From NCBI RefSeq assembly GCF_003012735.1, contig NZ_PXYI01000006.1, positions 186,001 through 250,000 on the forward strand: 64,000 bases of DNA, written 5' to 3'. Made by a program: the position numbers and the translations under genes. The number at the start of each line of letters is the position of its first letter. The first letter of the stretch is position 1. The notes under the pieces are model-generated. The model had not been told where the DNA came from. It saw only the letters and a program-made list of their open reading frames with translations, and did not search any database. This DNA is from Allosphingosinicella deserti. GTDB taxonomy: Bacteria; Pseudomonadota; Alphaproteobacteria; Sphingomonadales; Sphingomonadaceae. Below are positions 1 through 7,640 of this stretch, piece after piece.

Positions 1-46
1 CTTCTGGCCCAAGCCTGGCCAGGGTGTTTTCGAGAACCCAGCATCC

Positions 47-370
47 ATGTTCGTGGCCATCAGTCTGTTGTTCTATGCGTTCGAGATCGTGCTGGGCCTT
101 CCATTGGCGCTGTTGCTGCGCAGACGCTTCTCGCCCAGCCTGCGTCTCTATGCCGTCGTGGGTTCGGCCGCAGCGGCTGCGCCTGTCGCCATCATGCTCG
201 GCTTGACCGCCGTTCGGGGCGAGCTTGCATTGTATGGAGCCGTGTACCTCTTGGCGCTGTTCGGCCTCGGGGGGCTTACAGCTGGTGCCGTGTTCTGGCA
301 GATCGCGCGCCCGGACCGGCGCCGGGGTGAGCGGGATCGTGCGTCCGAACTCGCCGGACGTTTCAGCTGA
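47..370 (+). CDS. Small integral membrane protein, possibly 5'-truncated by window edge
   Basis: Unrecognised 107-residue protein dominated by three hydrophobic segments (about residues 3-24, 32-56 and 62-86) and ending in an Arg-rich cytoplasmic-looking tail. The reading frame stays open back to base 2, so the true start may lie outside the window and the ATG at 47 is only the first visible one. No conserved domain could be named from the sequence. Function is unknown; an inner-membrane location follows from hydrophobicity only. Confidence 0.5.
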   Translation: MFVAISLLFYAFEIVLGLPLALLLRRRFSPSLRLYAVVGSAAAAAPVAIMLGLTAVRGELALYGAVYLLALFGLGGLTAGAVFWQIARPDRRRGERDRASELAGRFS

Positions 371-454
371 TCGCGCAGTCCTCGCTGTCGTCGGGGCAAC
401 GAACAGCATAAGGTGTTTTCGACTGCATGCCCGGATCAGGCTGGAGCAGCTTGA

Positions 455-1099
455 TCACAGATCATGCTGGTTCTTAGCGCCGGTAGCCTCTGGTCCGCAG
501 ATCATCCCCACCGCCGCGTCGGCGACCGCCTGCAGCTCCGCTTCGCTTGCGCCGCCGCGGGCACGGACCGCGAGGGTGTGGAGCATGCCGGTGGCGAGCT
601 TGGCGTGCACGACGGGGTCGGTGCCGGGCGGGAGCTCGCGCGTTGCCGTCCTGAACTTGGCTTCGAACGCGCCGTCCAGCTGCTCAAAGGAGAGCGTCAG
701 CACCGCCCGCACCTCGTTCTCCACCGCCGCCTCGGTCACAGCGGTGCCGACCAGGAAGCAGCCGCGGCCGACCGGATCGCCCCGCAGATAGAGCTGCACG
801 GTGGCCGCATAGAGCCGCGCCAACAGCGGGCGGAGCGGGCCGGGCGCCGCGAGGGCGCGCTCCAGCGCACCGATCATATCGGCCCGGGTCCGCTCCAGCG
901 TCGCGAGGTAGAGCGTGCGCTTGTCCCCGAATGCGCCGTAGAGGCTGGGACGGTTGAGCCCTGTCGCTGCGGCGAGATCGTCGAGCGACGTCGCAGCATA
1001 GCCGCTGCGCCAGAATGCGTCGCGCGCTTTCAGGAGCACCTCGTCACGATCGAAGGCCGGCGGACGCCCGCGACGGCGCGGCGGCTCATTCTGTACCAT
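455..1099 (-). CDS. TetR/AcrR family transcriptional repressor
   Basis: 214-residue TetR-type regulator. An N-terminal basic stretch (RRRGRPPAF) leads into a helix-turn-helix at about residues 38-60 with the family signature ATGLNRPSLYGAFGDK, followed by an all-helical ligand-binding domain. It is divergent from a glutathione S-transferase with only 74 bp between the start codons, so it probably represses that gene and itself. The inducer is unknown but may be an electrophile, given the partner. The family call is secure; the target is inferred from arrangement. Confidence 0.88.
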   Translation of the reverse strand: MVQNEPPRRRGRPPAFDRDEVLLKARDAFWRSGYAATSLDDLAAATGLNRPSLYGAFGDKRTLYLATLERTRADMIGALERALAAPGPLRPLLARLYAATVQLYLRGDPVGRGCFLVGTAVTEAAVENEVRAVLTLSFEQLDGAFEAKFRTATRELPPGTDPVVHAKLATGMLHTLAVRARGGASEAELQAVADAAVGMICGPEATGAKNQHDL

Positions 1100-1145
1100 T
1101 TCGCAAAGAATCCTTGACGTGATCTATTTTGTACCGGATTGTATG
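1089..1145. promoter_or_regulatory. Divergent TetR/GST promoter region with repeated TTNTGTACC motif
   Basis: Short control region between the TetR and GST start codons. TTGACG at 1114-1119 could be a -35 for the GST gene. The motif ATTCTGTACC (1088-1097) recurs as ATTTTGTACC (1126-1135), the first copy lying over the TetR start codon. The second copy is followed by an imperfect reverse half-site (GTATGAAAAT). These are plausible TetR half-sites, but symmetry is weak. Confidence 0.35.
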
Positions 1146-1173
1146 AAAATCAACAAGGCGGAAGGAACATGCG

Positions 1174-1788
1174 ATGGATCTCTATTTCTCCCCGCTGGCA
1201 TGCTCGCTCGGTGCGCGCATCGCCCTCTACGAGGCCGGCGCCGAAGCAGGCTACCACCTCGTCGACGCCGCAACCAAGACGACGCAGGGACGCGACTATC
1301 GCCAGATCAATCCCAAGGGATTGGTGCCGGCGATCCGCACCGTCGACGGGGAGGTGCTGAGCGAAAATGCCGCGGTGCTCCAGTATATCGCCGATTGCTT
1401 CCCCAAGGCGAAGCTTGCGCCAGCCGCCGGTCCGGAGCGCTACCGTCTCCAGCAATGGCTGAGCTTCATTGCCACCGAACTCCACAAGGCAGTGTTCGCG
1501 CCCTTGCTCGGCCGGAACTCGAACGATGGCGCCCGCGACTATGCCCGCGCCCTTGCCGCCGAGCGCTTCGACTATCTGAACGCGGAGCTGTCGTCGCGGG
1601 ACTATCTGCTCGGCACGTTCAGCGTCGCCGACGCCTATCTCGCCGCCGTGCTCAACTGGGCGCCCTACGTGAAGATCGATCTTGCCCAATGGCCGGACGT
1701 CGCGGCCTATCGCGACCGGCTTGCCGCACGGCCGAGCGTCGCTCGGGCGATGGCGGAGGAGATGGACCTCTACAGACAGGCGGCGTGA
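1174..1788 (+). CDS. Glutathione S-transferase, beta-class type
   Basis: 204-residue soluble GST. The N-terminal thioredoxin-like domain (residues 1-78) carries Cys10 in SPLACSLG, matching the beta-class catalytic cysteine, plus the cis-proline loop GLVPAI (50-54). The expected ESxAI glutathione-contact motif is present as SENAAV. The C-terminal helical domain has His104, in the place of the beta-class His. The ATG is preceded by a purine-rich site (GGAAGGAAC). It probably conjugates glutathione to electrophiles or peroxides and is controlled by the divergent TetR gene. Confidence 0.88.
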   Translation: MDLYFSPLACSLGARIALYEAGAEAGYHLVDAATKTTQGRDYRQINPKGLVPAIRTVDGEVLSENAAVLQYIADCFPKAKLAPAAGPERYRLQQWLSFIATELHKAVFAPLLGRNSNDGARDYARALAAERFDYLNAELSSRDYLLGTFSVADAYLAAVLNWAPYVKIDLAQWPDVAAYRDRLAARPSVARAMAEEMDLYRQAA

Positions 1789-1851
1789 CCTCGCCTGCGC
1801 CGCATCCCGCGTGGGCCCCGGGGAGCGGCGCACCGGACGACCAGGTGCCGC

Positions 1852-2580
1852 TTACTGGACGAGCCAGTAGATCAGGACGAAGCCGCCAAGAGCCAGGCCG
1901 AACAGCCACGTGCGGCGGTTGTCGCGAGCCTTCCCTTCCGGGCCGGTGAGGGCCTCGCTCCGGCCTGCGTTGAGACGCTCGAATGCTTCGGCGCTGTCCG
2001 GGTTGCGAATGACGTAGCTGCGCTGGATCGTGGTGAAGGCGGTGGTGCCGTCATCGCCGAAATCGAACGCACGCTGGACGCTGGAAAGGGCAGGGATGCG
2101 GCGGTGCGCCGTCCTTGCCGCGGCGGCGCGAAAGCACAGCAGCGAAACGAGCGCGAGGATCGCCGCGAAGGCGAAGAGCGGGCCGCCGCGCCCGGGATCG
2201 CGCAAAGCATCGGCGATTCCCTCCTTGATCAGGAACAGGGCGAAGGCGGCGGTCAGAAATCCGGGAAAGGCGAGTTCGGAAAAGACGATGCTCTTCAGCC
2301 GTTCGGCCGCCGTGATCGGCTGATGTTCGCTGCGATGCCGGCGGACGCAGTCCGCGCAGAACAGGGGATCGGCCCGGGCGATGCGATGCTGCCAGGGCCC
2401 GTCATTCTGATTGTTGAACATGAACACCTTGACGACCGGTAGCCGGTGGGTCGCCTGCGCTCCGCAATTGGGGCACAAGGGTGGGTAGGCCAGCGCCTCG
2501 ATAGGGCCCGCGAGCAAGATGCGGTGTCCGCCGTTGCCGAGCCCCTCCGTCCCCAGTTCCGGTTGGATGACAGCCAACAT
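1852..2580 (-). CDS. Membrane protein with N-terminal zinc ribbon
   Basis: 242-residue protein of no family I can name. Two CxxC pairs (Cys36/Cys39 in CPNC and Cys75/Cys78 in CADC) form a likely zinc ribbon. Hydrophobic segments follow at about 97-120, 130-152 and 224-242, so it should sit in the inner membrane with the ribbon in the cytoplasm. I chose the ATG at 2580 because AGAAGGGGG lies just upstream; the frame runs open to 2718 but that extension is Arg-rich and lacks a good ribosome site. Convergent with the GST gene. Confidence 0.65.
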   Translation of the reverse strand: MLAVIQPELGTEGLGNGGHRILLAGPIEALAYPPLCPNCGAQATHRLPVVKVFMFNNQNDGPWQHRIARADPLFCADCVRRHRSEHQPITAAERLKSIVFSELAFPGFLTAAFALFLIKEGIADALRDPGRGGPLFAFAAILALVSLLCFRAAAARTAHRRIPALSSVQRAFDFGDDGTTAFTTIQRSYVIRNPDSAEAFERLNAGRSEALTGPEGKARDNRRTWLFGLALGGFVLIYWLVQ

Positions 2581-2755
2581 GGCCCCCTTCTGCGCCTCCG
2601 CAGAAATGCTGTGGCGCCATGCCTTGTCACGCCTGGCGAACGGGACGGCAACCCGCTTCGTCGCGAACCGACAGCCGATGAGCAACCGTGCCGTGCCGGG
2701 AGCGGCGACGTTGCGCAATCTTGCCTAGCGGTCTCCCGCGCTCGTAAGGCGGGGC

Positions 2756-3220
2756 ATGCAGCCGATCCGCCCGCTCGGGCCCGCCGATTTCGAAACCATC
2801 CAGCGCCATCGCGAGGCGATGTTCCGCGACAGCGGCCGGCCGGAGGCGGTGATCGCCGAACTCAAGGCGCCCTTCGCGGCCTGGCTTGCGCCGCGGCTCT
2901 CCGATGGCCGCTATTTCGGCTGGCTGGTCGAGGATGCGGGCTCCGTCGTGGCAGGTCTCGGCATGATGGAGATCGAATGGCCGCCCCACCCGTCGCACCC
3001 GACCAGTGACAAGAGGGGCTACATCCTCAACGTCTATGTCGAGCCGAGCCACCGTCGTCAGGGCTTGGCCAAACGCCTGATGGACGCGGCGATGGCGGAG
3101 GCGAAAACGCGCGGGCTCGAATATATCGTTCTCCACGCCACCGAGCAGGGCCGCCCGCTCTACACCTCTCTCGGCTGGGCCTCCTCGCGCGAAATGGCGA
3201 TCAGCGTTCCGAAAAGCTGA
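2756..3220 (+). CDS. GNAT family N-acetyltransferase
   Basis: 154-residue GNAT acetyltransferase. The acetyl-CoA-binding motif A is visible as NVYVEPSHRRQGLAKRL, with the R/QxxGxA pyrophosphate loop, and a C-terminal YTSLGWASSREM segment typical of the family. It should transfer an acetyl group from acetyl-CoA to an amine, but the substrate cannot be read from sequence. The ATG follows AAGGCGGGGC. It stands alone, with a repeat-bearing spacer downstream. Confidence 0.85.
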   Translation: MQPIRPLGPADFETIQRHREAMFRDSGRPEAVIAELKAPFAAWLAPRLSDGRYFGWLVEDAGSVVAGLGMMEIEWPPHPSHPTSDKRGYILNVYVEPSHRRQGLAKRLMDAAMAEAKTRGLEYIVLHATEQGRPLYTSLGWASSREMAISVPKS

Positions 3221-3227
3221 GAGGGCA

Positions 3228-3360
3228 TCTCTCTCTTCTCTTTCTCTCTCGGGGTTCCACACCCGGCCCGCCCTACGACAGGCCGGTACACCAACGGCCC
3301 GCGATACCCTCGGCTCGTCATACCCCCGGCTCGTCATACCGGCGAAGGCGGGTATCTCAG
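3228..3360. repeat. Pyrimidine tract plus REP-like dispersed element (copy 1)
   Basis: A CT-rich tract (3228-3250) is followed by a 28-bp element at 3333-3360 that begins GTCATACCGGCGAAGG and ends GGTATCTCAG; its core is a near-palindrome. A partial copy of its left end (CTCGTCATACC) is at 3314-3324. A nearly identical element, also next to a CT tract, occurs at 29250-29277. This looks like a dispersed REP-type intergenic repeat. Confidence 0.6.
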
Positions 3361-3486
3361 GTCGAGTTAGCACGAGGGGGGAAGCGACCGGCGCTCTTGT
3401 CTGCACGGCAGCGGCCGCGCATGACGATCAAGGATGAGCAATCCCCGACGGGCGCCGTCGCTGCACCTTGAACCCGGGTGAGCCGC

Positions 3487-3551
3487 AACCCTATCTGGTT
3501 TGGAGAGGCCACGTCCTCCCCCGCATAGGGTTCAGGTCCGGGACGGCCCGG
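3487..3551 (+). promoter_or_regulatory. Structured leader of the guanidinium exporter; candidate guanidine-II-like riboswitch
   Basis: Two adjacent hairpins precede the exporter gene. The first closes with AACCCTAT (3487-3494) pairing with ATAGGGTT (3525-3532) and encloses GAGG/CCTC around the loop CCACGT. The second is a perfect 5-bp stem CCGGG/CCCGG with loop ACGG (3538-3551), ending 9 bases before the Shine-Dalgarno AAGGAGG. Guanidine-II (mini-ykkC) riboswitches consist of two hairpins with ACGR loops before such genes. Here only the second loop fits, so the assignment is tentative. Confidence 0.4.
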
Positions 3552-3572
3552 CAGCTTTGCAAGGAGGCTGTC

Positions 3573-3890
3573 GTGGCCTGGTTTCTGTTGATCGTCGCCG
3601 GATTGCTCGAAATCGTCTGGGCTTCCGCGATGAAGCTTTCGGACGGGTTCAGCCGGCTTGGTCCGTCTTTGGTGACCGCCGCGGCGATGTTGGCGAGCTT
3701 CGGCCTGCTCGCGCTCGCCATGCGGTCGCTCCCGCTCGGCACCGCTTACACGGTCTGGACCGGTATCGGTGCAGTCGGCGCCTTCGCCGTCGGCATTGTC
3801 TGGATGGGCGAAGCGGCAAGTCCGATGCGGCTCCTCGCCGCCGGGCTGATCATTTCCGGCCTGGTGCTGATGAAGCTTTCGGCGGGATGA
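3573..3890 (+). CDS. sugE: SMR-family guanidinium exporter (SugE/Gdx type)
   Basis: 105-residue small multidrug resistance protein with four transmembrane helices. The first helix reads AWFLLIVAGLLEIVWA, placing the essential membrane-embedded Glu at residue 13 in the G-x-x-E-x-x-W spacing typical of the Gdx (guanidinium/proton antiport) branch rather than EmrE. I chose the GTG at 3573 because AAGGAGG precedes it and the length then matches the family; the frame runs upstream to 3468 through the leader hairpins. The leader suggests translational control by ligand. Confidence 0.88.
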   Translation: MAWFLLIVAGLLEIVWASAMKLSDGFSRLGPSLVTAAAMLASFGLLALAMRSLPLGTAYTVWTGIGAVGAFAVGIVWMGEAASPMRLLAAGLIISGLVLMKLSAG

Positions 3891-3893
3891 GCG

Positions 3894-3918
3894 GCCGCGG
3901 CCTCACTTGGGCCGCGGC
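3894..3918. terminator. Bidirectional terminator hairpin between convergent genes
   Basis: Perfect 9-bp stem GCCGCGGCC (3894-3902) and GGCCGCGGC (3910-3918) with a 7-base loop, overlapping the stop codon of the minus-strand lipoprotein and lying directly after the exporter gene. No clear U-tract is present, so efficiency is uncertain. Confidence 0.5.
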
Positions 3919-4562
3919 TTCAGATCGCTCGACGCGATGTGCCATTTGCGCTGCTCGGCGGTGGATCCGTCCACGTCGTTGACCCGGCGCAGGGTAACGG
4001 GCCCGTTCATGTGGACTTCGGCGCCGCTCTTCAGCCGCCCGTAAACCACCACCGGAACCTCGACGTAGAGCGATCCGGCGGCGCCTTCGATGCTGCCCGG
4101 TGCCCCGATCTGGGCGTGATATTCGGAATATTTGCCGAAGCTCGCGGCAAAGGCCTCGCGGCTCATCCCGCTTGCCCTGCCTCCGTCCGACCAGAGCCGC
4201 CACGCATCGCCATATTTGCCGCCTTCGAGCAAGGCGAAATAGGTCTGTACGACGTTGGCCGCGCCCTGCGCGCTGGTTGCGGCGAAGGAGGCCTCCGAGA
4301 CCGGGGTGCGATCGTCCGGAAGCCCGCCGGGCGTGCCGGGCGCCGGGGGTTGGACCGGGGGAAGGGCGGCGAGATTCGCCTCCGCAACGTAGTTGCCGCT
4401 GTCGTCCGCAGGGGGTTCGCGGGAGGCGGCGGCGTCACCGGGCGTGTCCGAGGTCTGGACGTTCGCAGCATCGTTGGAAAGCTGATTGCCGACGGAGGCG
4501 CCATCTTGCGAGCAGCCGGCGAGAGTCAGGGCGGCGAGCCCTGCCAGGAAATCATTACGCAT
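3903..4562 (-). CDS. Putative lipoprotein of unknown function
   Basis: 219-residue predicted lipoprotein. The N-terminus MRNDFLAGLAALTLAGCSQ has a short hydrophobic signal ending in the lipobox LAGC. A low-complexity Asn/Ala/Pro-rich linker follows (about residues 20-85), then a compact C-terminal domain beginning near VVQTYFALLEGGKYGDAWRL, reminiscent of NTF2-like periplasmic domains, though this resemblance is only by eye. The ATG at 4562 was chosen because it starts the signal peptide; the frame stays open to 4625. Probably membrane-anchored and facing the periplasm. Confidence 0.65.
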   Translation of the reverse strand: MRNDFLAGLAALTLAGCSQDGASVGNQLSNDAANVQTSDTPGDAAASREPPADDSGNYVAEANLAALPPVQPPAPGTPGGLPDDRTPVSEASFAATSAQGAANVVQTYFALLEGGKYGDAWRLWSDGGRASGMSREAFAASFGKYSEYHAQIGAPGSIEGAAGSLYVEVPVVVYGRLKSGAEVHMNGPVTLRRVNDVDGSTAEQRKWHIASSDLKPRPK

Positions 4563-4762
4563 GAGGCATGAACGAGGCTGCCTTGTGCGGGTTCCTGCAT
4601 TGGTGGCGGTATGTCGTGCCCGCACGGCGGTTCAACGCCGACGGTCCGCCCCGCAGCGGCAGAGATCCCGGCGAGCGAAGCTCCCGGCGAATTCGGCCGC
4701 AAGAGACGGGGTGCCGTTCTCCGCGGGATGAACGAAAGCGCCGGCGATCAGGGAGACCGAGC

Positions 4763-5572
4763 ATGCCAAGTTCGAATGCCGATGCCGCCGAGACAGGCGT
4801 GAACCTCCGAGGCCGGACGGAGCATACGACCCGCGCGCAACCGAGCGGGACTGCCTCCGCCCCGATTGCAGCACGGCTCTTAGCGCTCGACTGGAACCGT
4901 ATCGCGCGGGATCTCGACGGTCAGGGCTGGGCCACCACCGGTCCGCTGCTCACCCCCGAGGAATGCGAACGGCTCGCCGCCCTCTACGATTCGGATGCGC
5001 CCTTCCGAAGCCGGGTCGTGATGGCGCGGCACGGCTTCGGGCAGGGGGAATATCGATATTTCGCCTATCCGCTGCCGGACACGGTCGCGGCGCTCCGCAG
5101 GCATCTTTATGCCCGTCTGGTGCCGACCGCGGAGAGCTGGCGCGAACGCCTCGGCCAGGCCGGCACGGACGCCTATCCGGCGGATCACGAGGACTATCTC
5201 GGCCGTTGCCACGCCGCGGGCCAGATGCGGCCGACGCCTTTGCTGCTGCGCTACGGGCCCGGCGATTACAATTGCCTGCATCAGGATCTCTACGGCGAGC
5301 TCGCCTTTCCGCTCCAGGCCGCTTTCCTGCTCTCCGAGCCCGGCCGCGGGTTCGAGGGCGGCGAGTTCGTGCTGACCGAGCAGCGCCCGCGGATGCAGTC
5401 GCGAGTCCACGTCGTGCCGCTGCAGCAGGGAGAGGCGGCGATCTTCGCGGTCAACCAGCGTCCTGTTCAAGGCGCAAGGGGCAGCTACCGCGTCATCATG
5501 CGACACGGCGTCAGCCCGCTGCGCGCGGGGCGGCGCCATACGCTCGGCATCATCTTCCACGACGCCGCCTGA
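4763..5572 (+). CDS. 2-oxoglutarate/Fe(II)-dependent oxygenase
   Basis: 269-residue protein with the double-stranded beta-helix signature of 2OG-Fe(II) dioxygenases. The iron triad reads His173-x-Asp175 (CLHQDLYG) and His248 (IMRHGVSPL), followed ten residues later by an Arg-rich GRRHTLG expected to bind 2-oxoglutarate. Between them lies the family-like stretch GGEFVLTEQRPR. The start at 4763 follows AGGGAGA; the longer open frame from 4568 is Arg-rich and overlaps a divergent gene. It presumably hydroxylates a small molecule or protein side chain; the substrate is unknown. Confidence 0.8.
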   Translation: MPSSNADAAETGVNLRGRTEHTTRAQPSGTASAPIAARLLALDWNRIARDLDGQGWATTGPLLTPEECERLAALYDSDAPFRSRVVMARHGFGQGEYRYFAYPLPDTVAALRRHLYARLVPTAESWRERLGQAGTDAYPADHEDYLGRCHAAGQMRPTPLLLRYGPGDYNCLHQDLYGELAFPLQAAFLLSEPGRGFEGGEFVLTEQRPRMQSRVHVVPLQQGEAAIFAVNQRPVQGARGSYRVIMRHGVSPLRAGRRHTLGIIFHDAA

Positions 5573-5637
5573 GCCTGCGGTCACCGCCCGTTGCTCGAAC
5601 GGAGTCTCTGGTCCATCCATCGGCCGGAGGGAGAGGC

Positions 5638-5991
5638 ATCATCAAGCAGTCAGAGGCAGAGGCATTCGCCGCGACCTGGATCGCCGACTGGAACCGGCGC
5701 GATCTCGACGCGATCCTCGGTCATTATACCGAGGATATTCGATTCCACTCGCCCTTTGCGCGCGCGCTGATCGGGGACGGCCTCGTCGTCGGCAGGGCAG
5801 CGCTCCGGGCCTATTGGACCGAAGGCCTGAAGCGGCGGCCGGCCCTGCGGCTCGAATTGATCGACCTGTTCATAGGCGACAGCGCGCTGGCCCTGCATTT
5901 CCGCGACGAGACCGGGCGGCGGACGGTGGAGACGATGATCTTCGATGCGCAGGGGAAGGTGATGCTCTCGACCGGATGCTATCGCAGCTGA
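5638..5991 (+). CDS. NTF2/SnoaL-like protein with no ATG/GTG/TTG start (probable ATC start)
   Basis: 117-residue NTF2-like (SnoaL fold) protein: AEAFAATWIADWNRRDLDAI, then HYTEDIRFHSPF, closing with the STGCY strand. The family usually begins about ten residues before EAFAA, which here corresponds to two consecutive ATC codons at 5638 and 5641. They sit 7-10 bases after the strong Shine-Dalgarno GGAGGGAG. No ATG, GTG or TTG lies in frame between the upstream gene's stop and this point, so an AUC start is the simplest reading; a base error in the sequence is the alternative. Directly downstream of the oxygenase gene, possibly co-transcribed. Confidence 0.65.
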   Translation: MIKQSEAEAFAATWIADWNRRDLDAILGHYTEDIRFHSPFARALIGDGLVVGRAALRAYWTEGLKRRPALRLELIDLFIGDSALALHFRDETGRRTVETMIFDAQGKVMLSTGCYRS

Positions 5992-6043
5992 GCTCTGGAA
6001 AGGGTGCGCGGATCGGAAGACGAGCCACGCTCGTTACACCGCC

Positions 6044-6256
6044 ATGCCGTCGACGATCATCCGCCGGTTCGACTATCGCGAGGACAGCGGCGAGCTCGAC
6101 GTGCTGTTTACCACCGGCCGCCGCTACGTCTATCGCGACGTGCCGCCCGAAGCCGCCGCGGCCTTCCGCGCCGCCTTCGCCAAAGGACGTCACTTCAACG
6201 CTCATATTCGCGGCCGCTATGCGTATGAGCAGCGGCCAGTCAGCGACGCTGCGTGA
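6044..6256 (+). CDS. KTSC domain protein
   Basis: 70-residue single-domain protein matching the KTSC family: IIRRFDYREDSGELDVLF, then YVYRDVPPEAAAAFRAA and KGRHFNAHIRGRYAY. The lysine-threonine-serine-cysteine residues that name the family are only partly kept. Small cytoplasmic beta-rich protein; function is unknown, although family members often sit beside nucleic-acid enzymes. No strong ribosome site was seen. Confidence 0.75.
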   Translation: MPSTIIRRFDYREDSGELDVLFTTGRRYVYRDVPPEAAAAFRAAFAKGRHFNAHIRGRYAYEQRPVSDAA

Positions 6257-6417
6257 TTCGGTTCACCATGTTGGGAGCTTGACAGCTTCGCAAGGGCATC
6301 GCTCTTGCGCACGTCCCTTCCTATCGATCAGAAGCGCAACCGCCTAACTAGCTGACCCGTCCTGCGGGCTTGGCGGTGATCTTCCGATGTGTGGCTTTGG
6401 AACGCGAACCGACGGGA

Positions 6418-6918
6418 TCATGTGAGCAGGTAGAGATCGCTGTCCGGGTCGCCACGGTGACCTCGTTCGGCGAGCCTGAAGCCGGCTGCGGTCAGCAAGG
6501 CGATCGACCGGTCGTTCCTTGGATCGACGGTGGCGCGCACCGGGGAGATAACGCGGCTTTCGGCGAACCGAAGCAGGGACTCCAGCAATTCGCGCCCGAG
6601 GCCCTGTCCCCACCGGTCGGCGGCAAGACCGTAGATCAGCTCCTCGCTCCCGTCGCCTGGCCGCGCAAATCCTGCCCAGCCGATCAGCCGGCCGCTCGCA
6701 TTCTCGACCACCGCGCCGGTTCCGAATCCGAAAGAGGCCAAATTCTCGTTGGAGCGCGCGACCCACAATCGGGCAACATCCTGGCTCAGCGGCAGCCCTT
6801 CATCGACGAATTGGTGAACCAGCGGATCGGCGAACAGGGTCACGAGCGGCTCAACGTCTTCCGGGCGGAAGGGACGGATCGTCAGATGAGCGGTCTTCAA
6901 CGCGGATCCGTACAGCAT
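6418..6918 (-). CDS. GNAT family acetyltransferase, RimJ/RimL-like
   Basis: 166-residue acetyltransferase of the RimJ/RimL-like branch: TAHLTIRPFRPEDVEPL at the N-terminus, the motif-A loop GLAADRWGQGLGRELL binding acetyl-CoA, and VDPRNDRSIALLTAAGFRL in the C-terminal half, a hallmark of that branch. Substrate unknown. The ATG at 6918 fits the usual family length; the frame continues upstream opposite the isochorismatase gene but is not needed. Divergent from that gene. Confidence 0.82.
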   Translation of the reverse strand: MLYGSALKTAHLTIRPFRPEDVEPLVTLFADPLVHQFVDEGLPLSQDVARLWVARSNENLASFGFGTGAVVENASGRLIGWAGFARPGDGSEELIYGLAADRWGQGLGRELLESLLRFAESRVISPVRATVDPRNDRSIALLTAAGFRLAERGHRGDPDSDLYLLT

Positions 6919-7018
6919 TCTCTTACTTCCCCGTGCAGACGTACGGATCTTCTTGTTCCTGCCGGGTCTGCTGGGCAATGCCGCGCAGGCTCGCTTCGTC
7001 CCGGAGAATGGCCCCGTC

Positions 7019-7570
7019 ATGCCGACGCCCGAAACTGCGCTCACCATCATCGACATGCAGCAATGCATGGCCGATCCCGCCACGCCGCCGCGCAATAATC
7101 CGGATGCGGAAGCGAACATCGCACGCCTGCTCGCGACCTGGCGCGCGGCGCTGCGTCCGATCGTCCATGTCCGCCACATCTCGCGCGATCCGGCATCGGG
7201 CTTTCGTCCGGGCCAGCCGGGCGTGCTTTTCCAGGATGCGTTTCTGCCGGCGGCCGGAGAGCATGTCGTCGACAAGCATGTCACCGATGCCTTTGCGGGT
7301 TCCGGCCTCGAGCGGTTCCTGCGTGTCCGCTCGATCGGCAGTCTGGTCGTCGTCGGGGTCGCTACCAACTACTCGGTGGAGGCAACGGTACGCGCGGCCG
7401 CTTGCCTCGGTTTCTCCGTGACCCTGGTGTCGGACGCCTGTTTCACCTTCGATCGCCCCGATCTCGACGGACGGCCCCGGCGCGCCGACGACATTCACCG
7501 CGTTTCGCTCGCCAACCTCGCCGGTGAATATGCGACGGTTTGCACGGCGGAGGAGGTCCTCGCCGGCTGA
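7019..7570 (+). CDS. Isochorismatase-family cysteine hydrolase
   Basis: 183-residue hydrolase of the isochorismatase/nicotinamidase superfamily. The catalytic Asp is in LTIIDMQQCM near the N-terminus and HVRHISRDP follows strand 2. The conserved GVATNYSVEATVRAA segment is the usual site of the nucleophilic Cys, but Asn-Tyr-Ser occupies that position (CVxxT is more common), so hydrolase activity is doubtful. The start at 7019 follows GGAGAA. Substrate unknown. Confidence 0.78.
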   Translation: MPTPETALTIIDMQQCMADPATPPRNNPDAEANIARLLATWRAALRPIVHVRHISRDPASGFRPGQPGVLFQDAFLPAAGEHVVDKHVTDAFAGSGLERFLRVRSIGSLVVVGVATNYSVEATVRAAACLGFSVTLVSDACFTFDRPDLDGRPRRADDIHRVSLANLAGEYATVCTAEEVLAG

Positions 7571-7640
7571 GCGAGGCGGCGACCGTTTCTAGCCCCGCCG
7601 ATCCGTGCGATACCGGCACCTTGCAAGCGGGGGGAAGCCG

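Noticed and set aside
3487-3551. Guanidine-I (ykkC) riboswitch
   Set aside because: TAGGGTTC and GGTCCG are present but lack the hairpin between them and the downstream pseudo-helix segment, so the class-I architecture does not fit.
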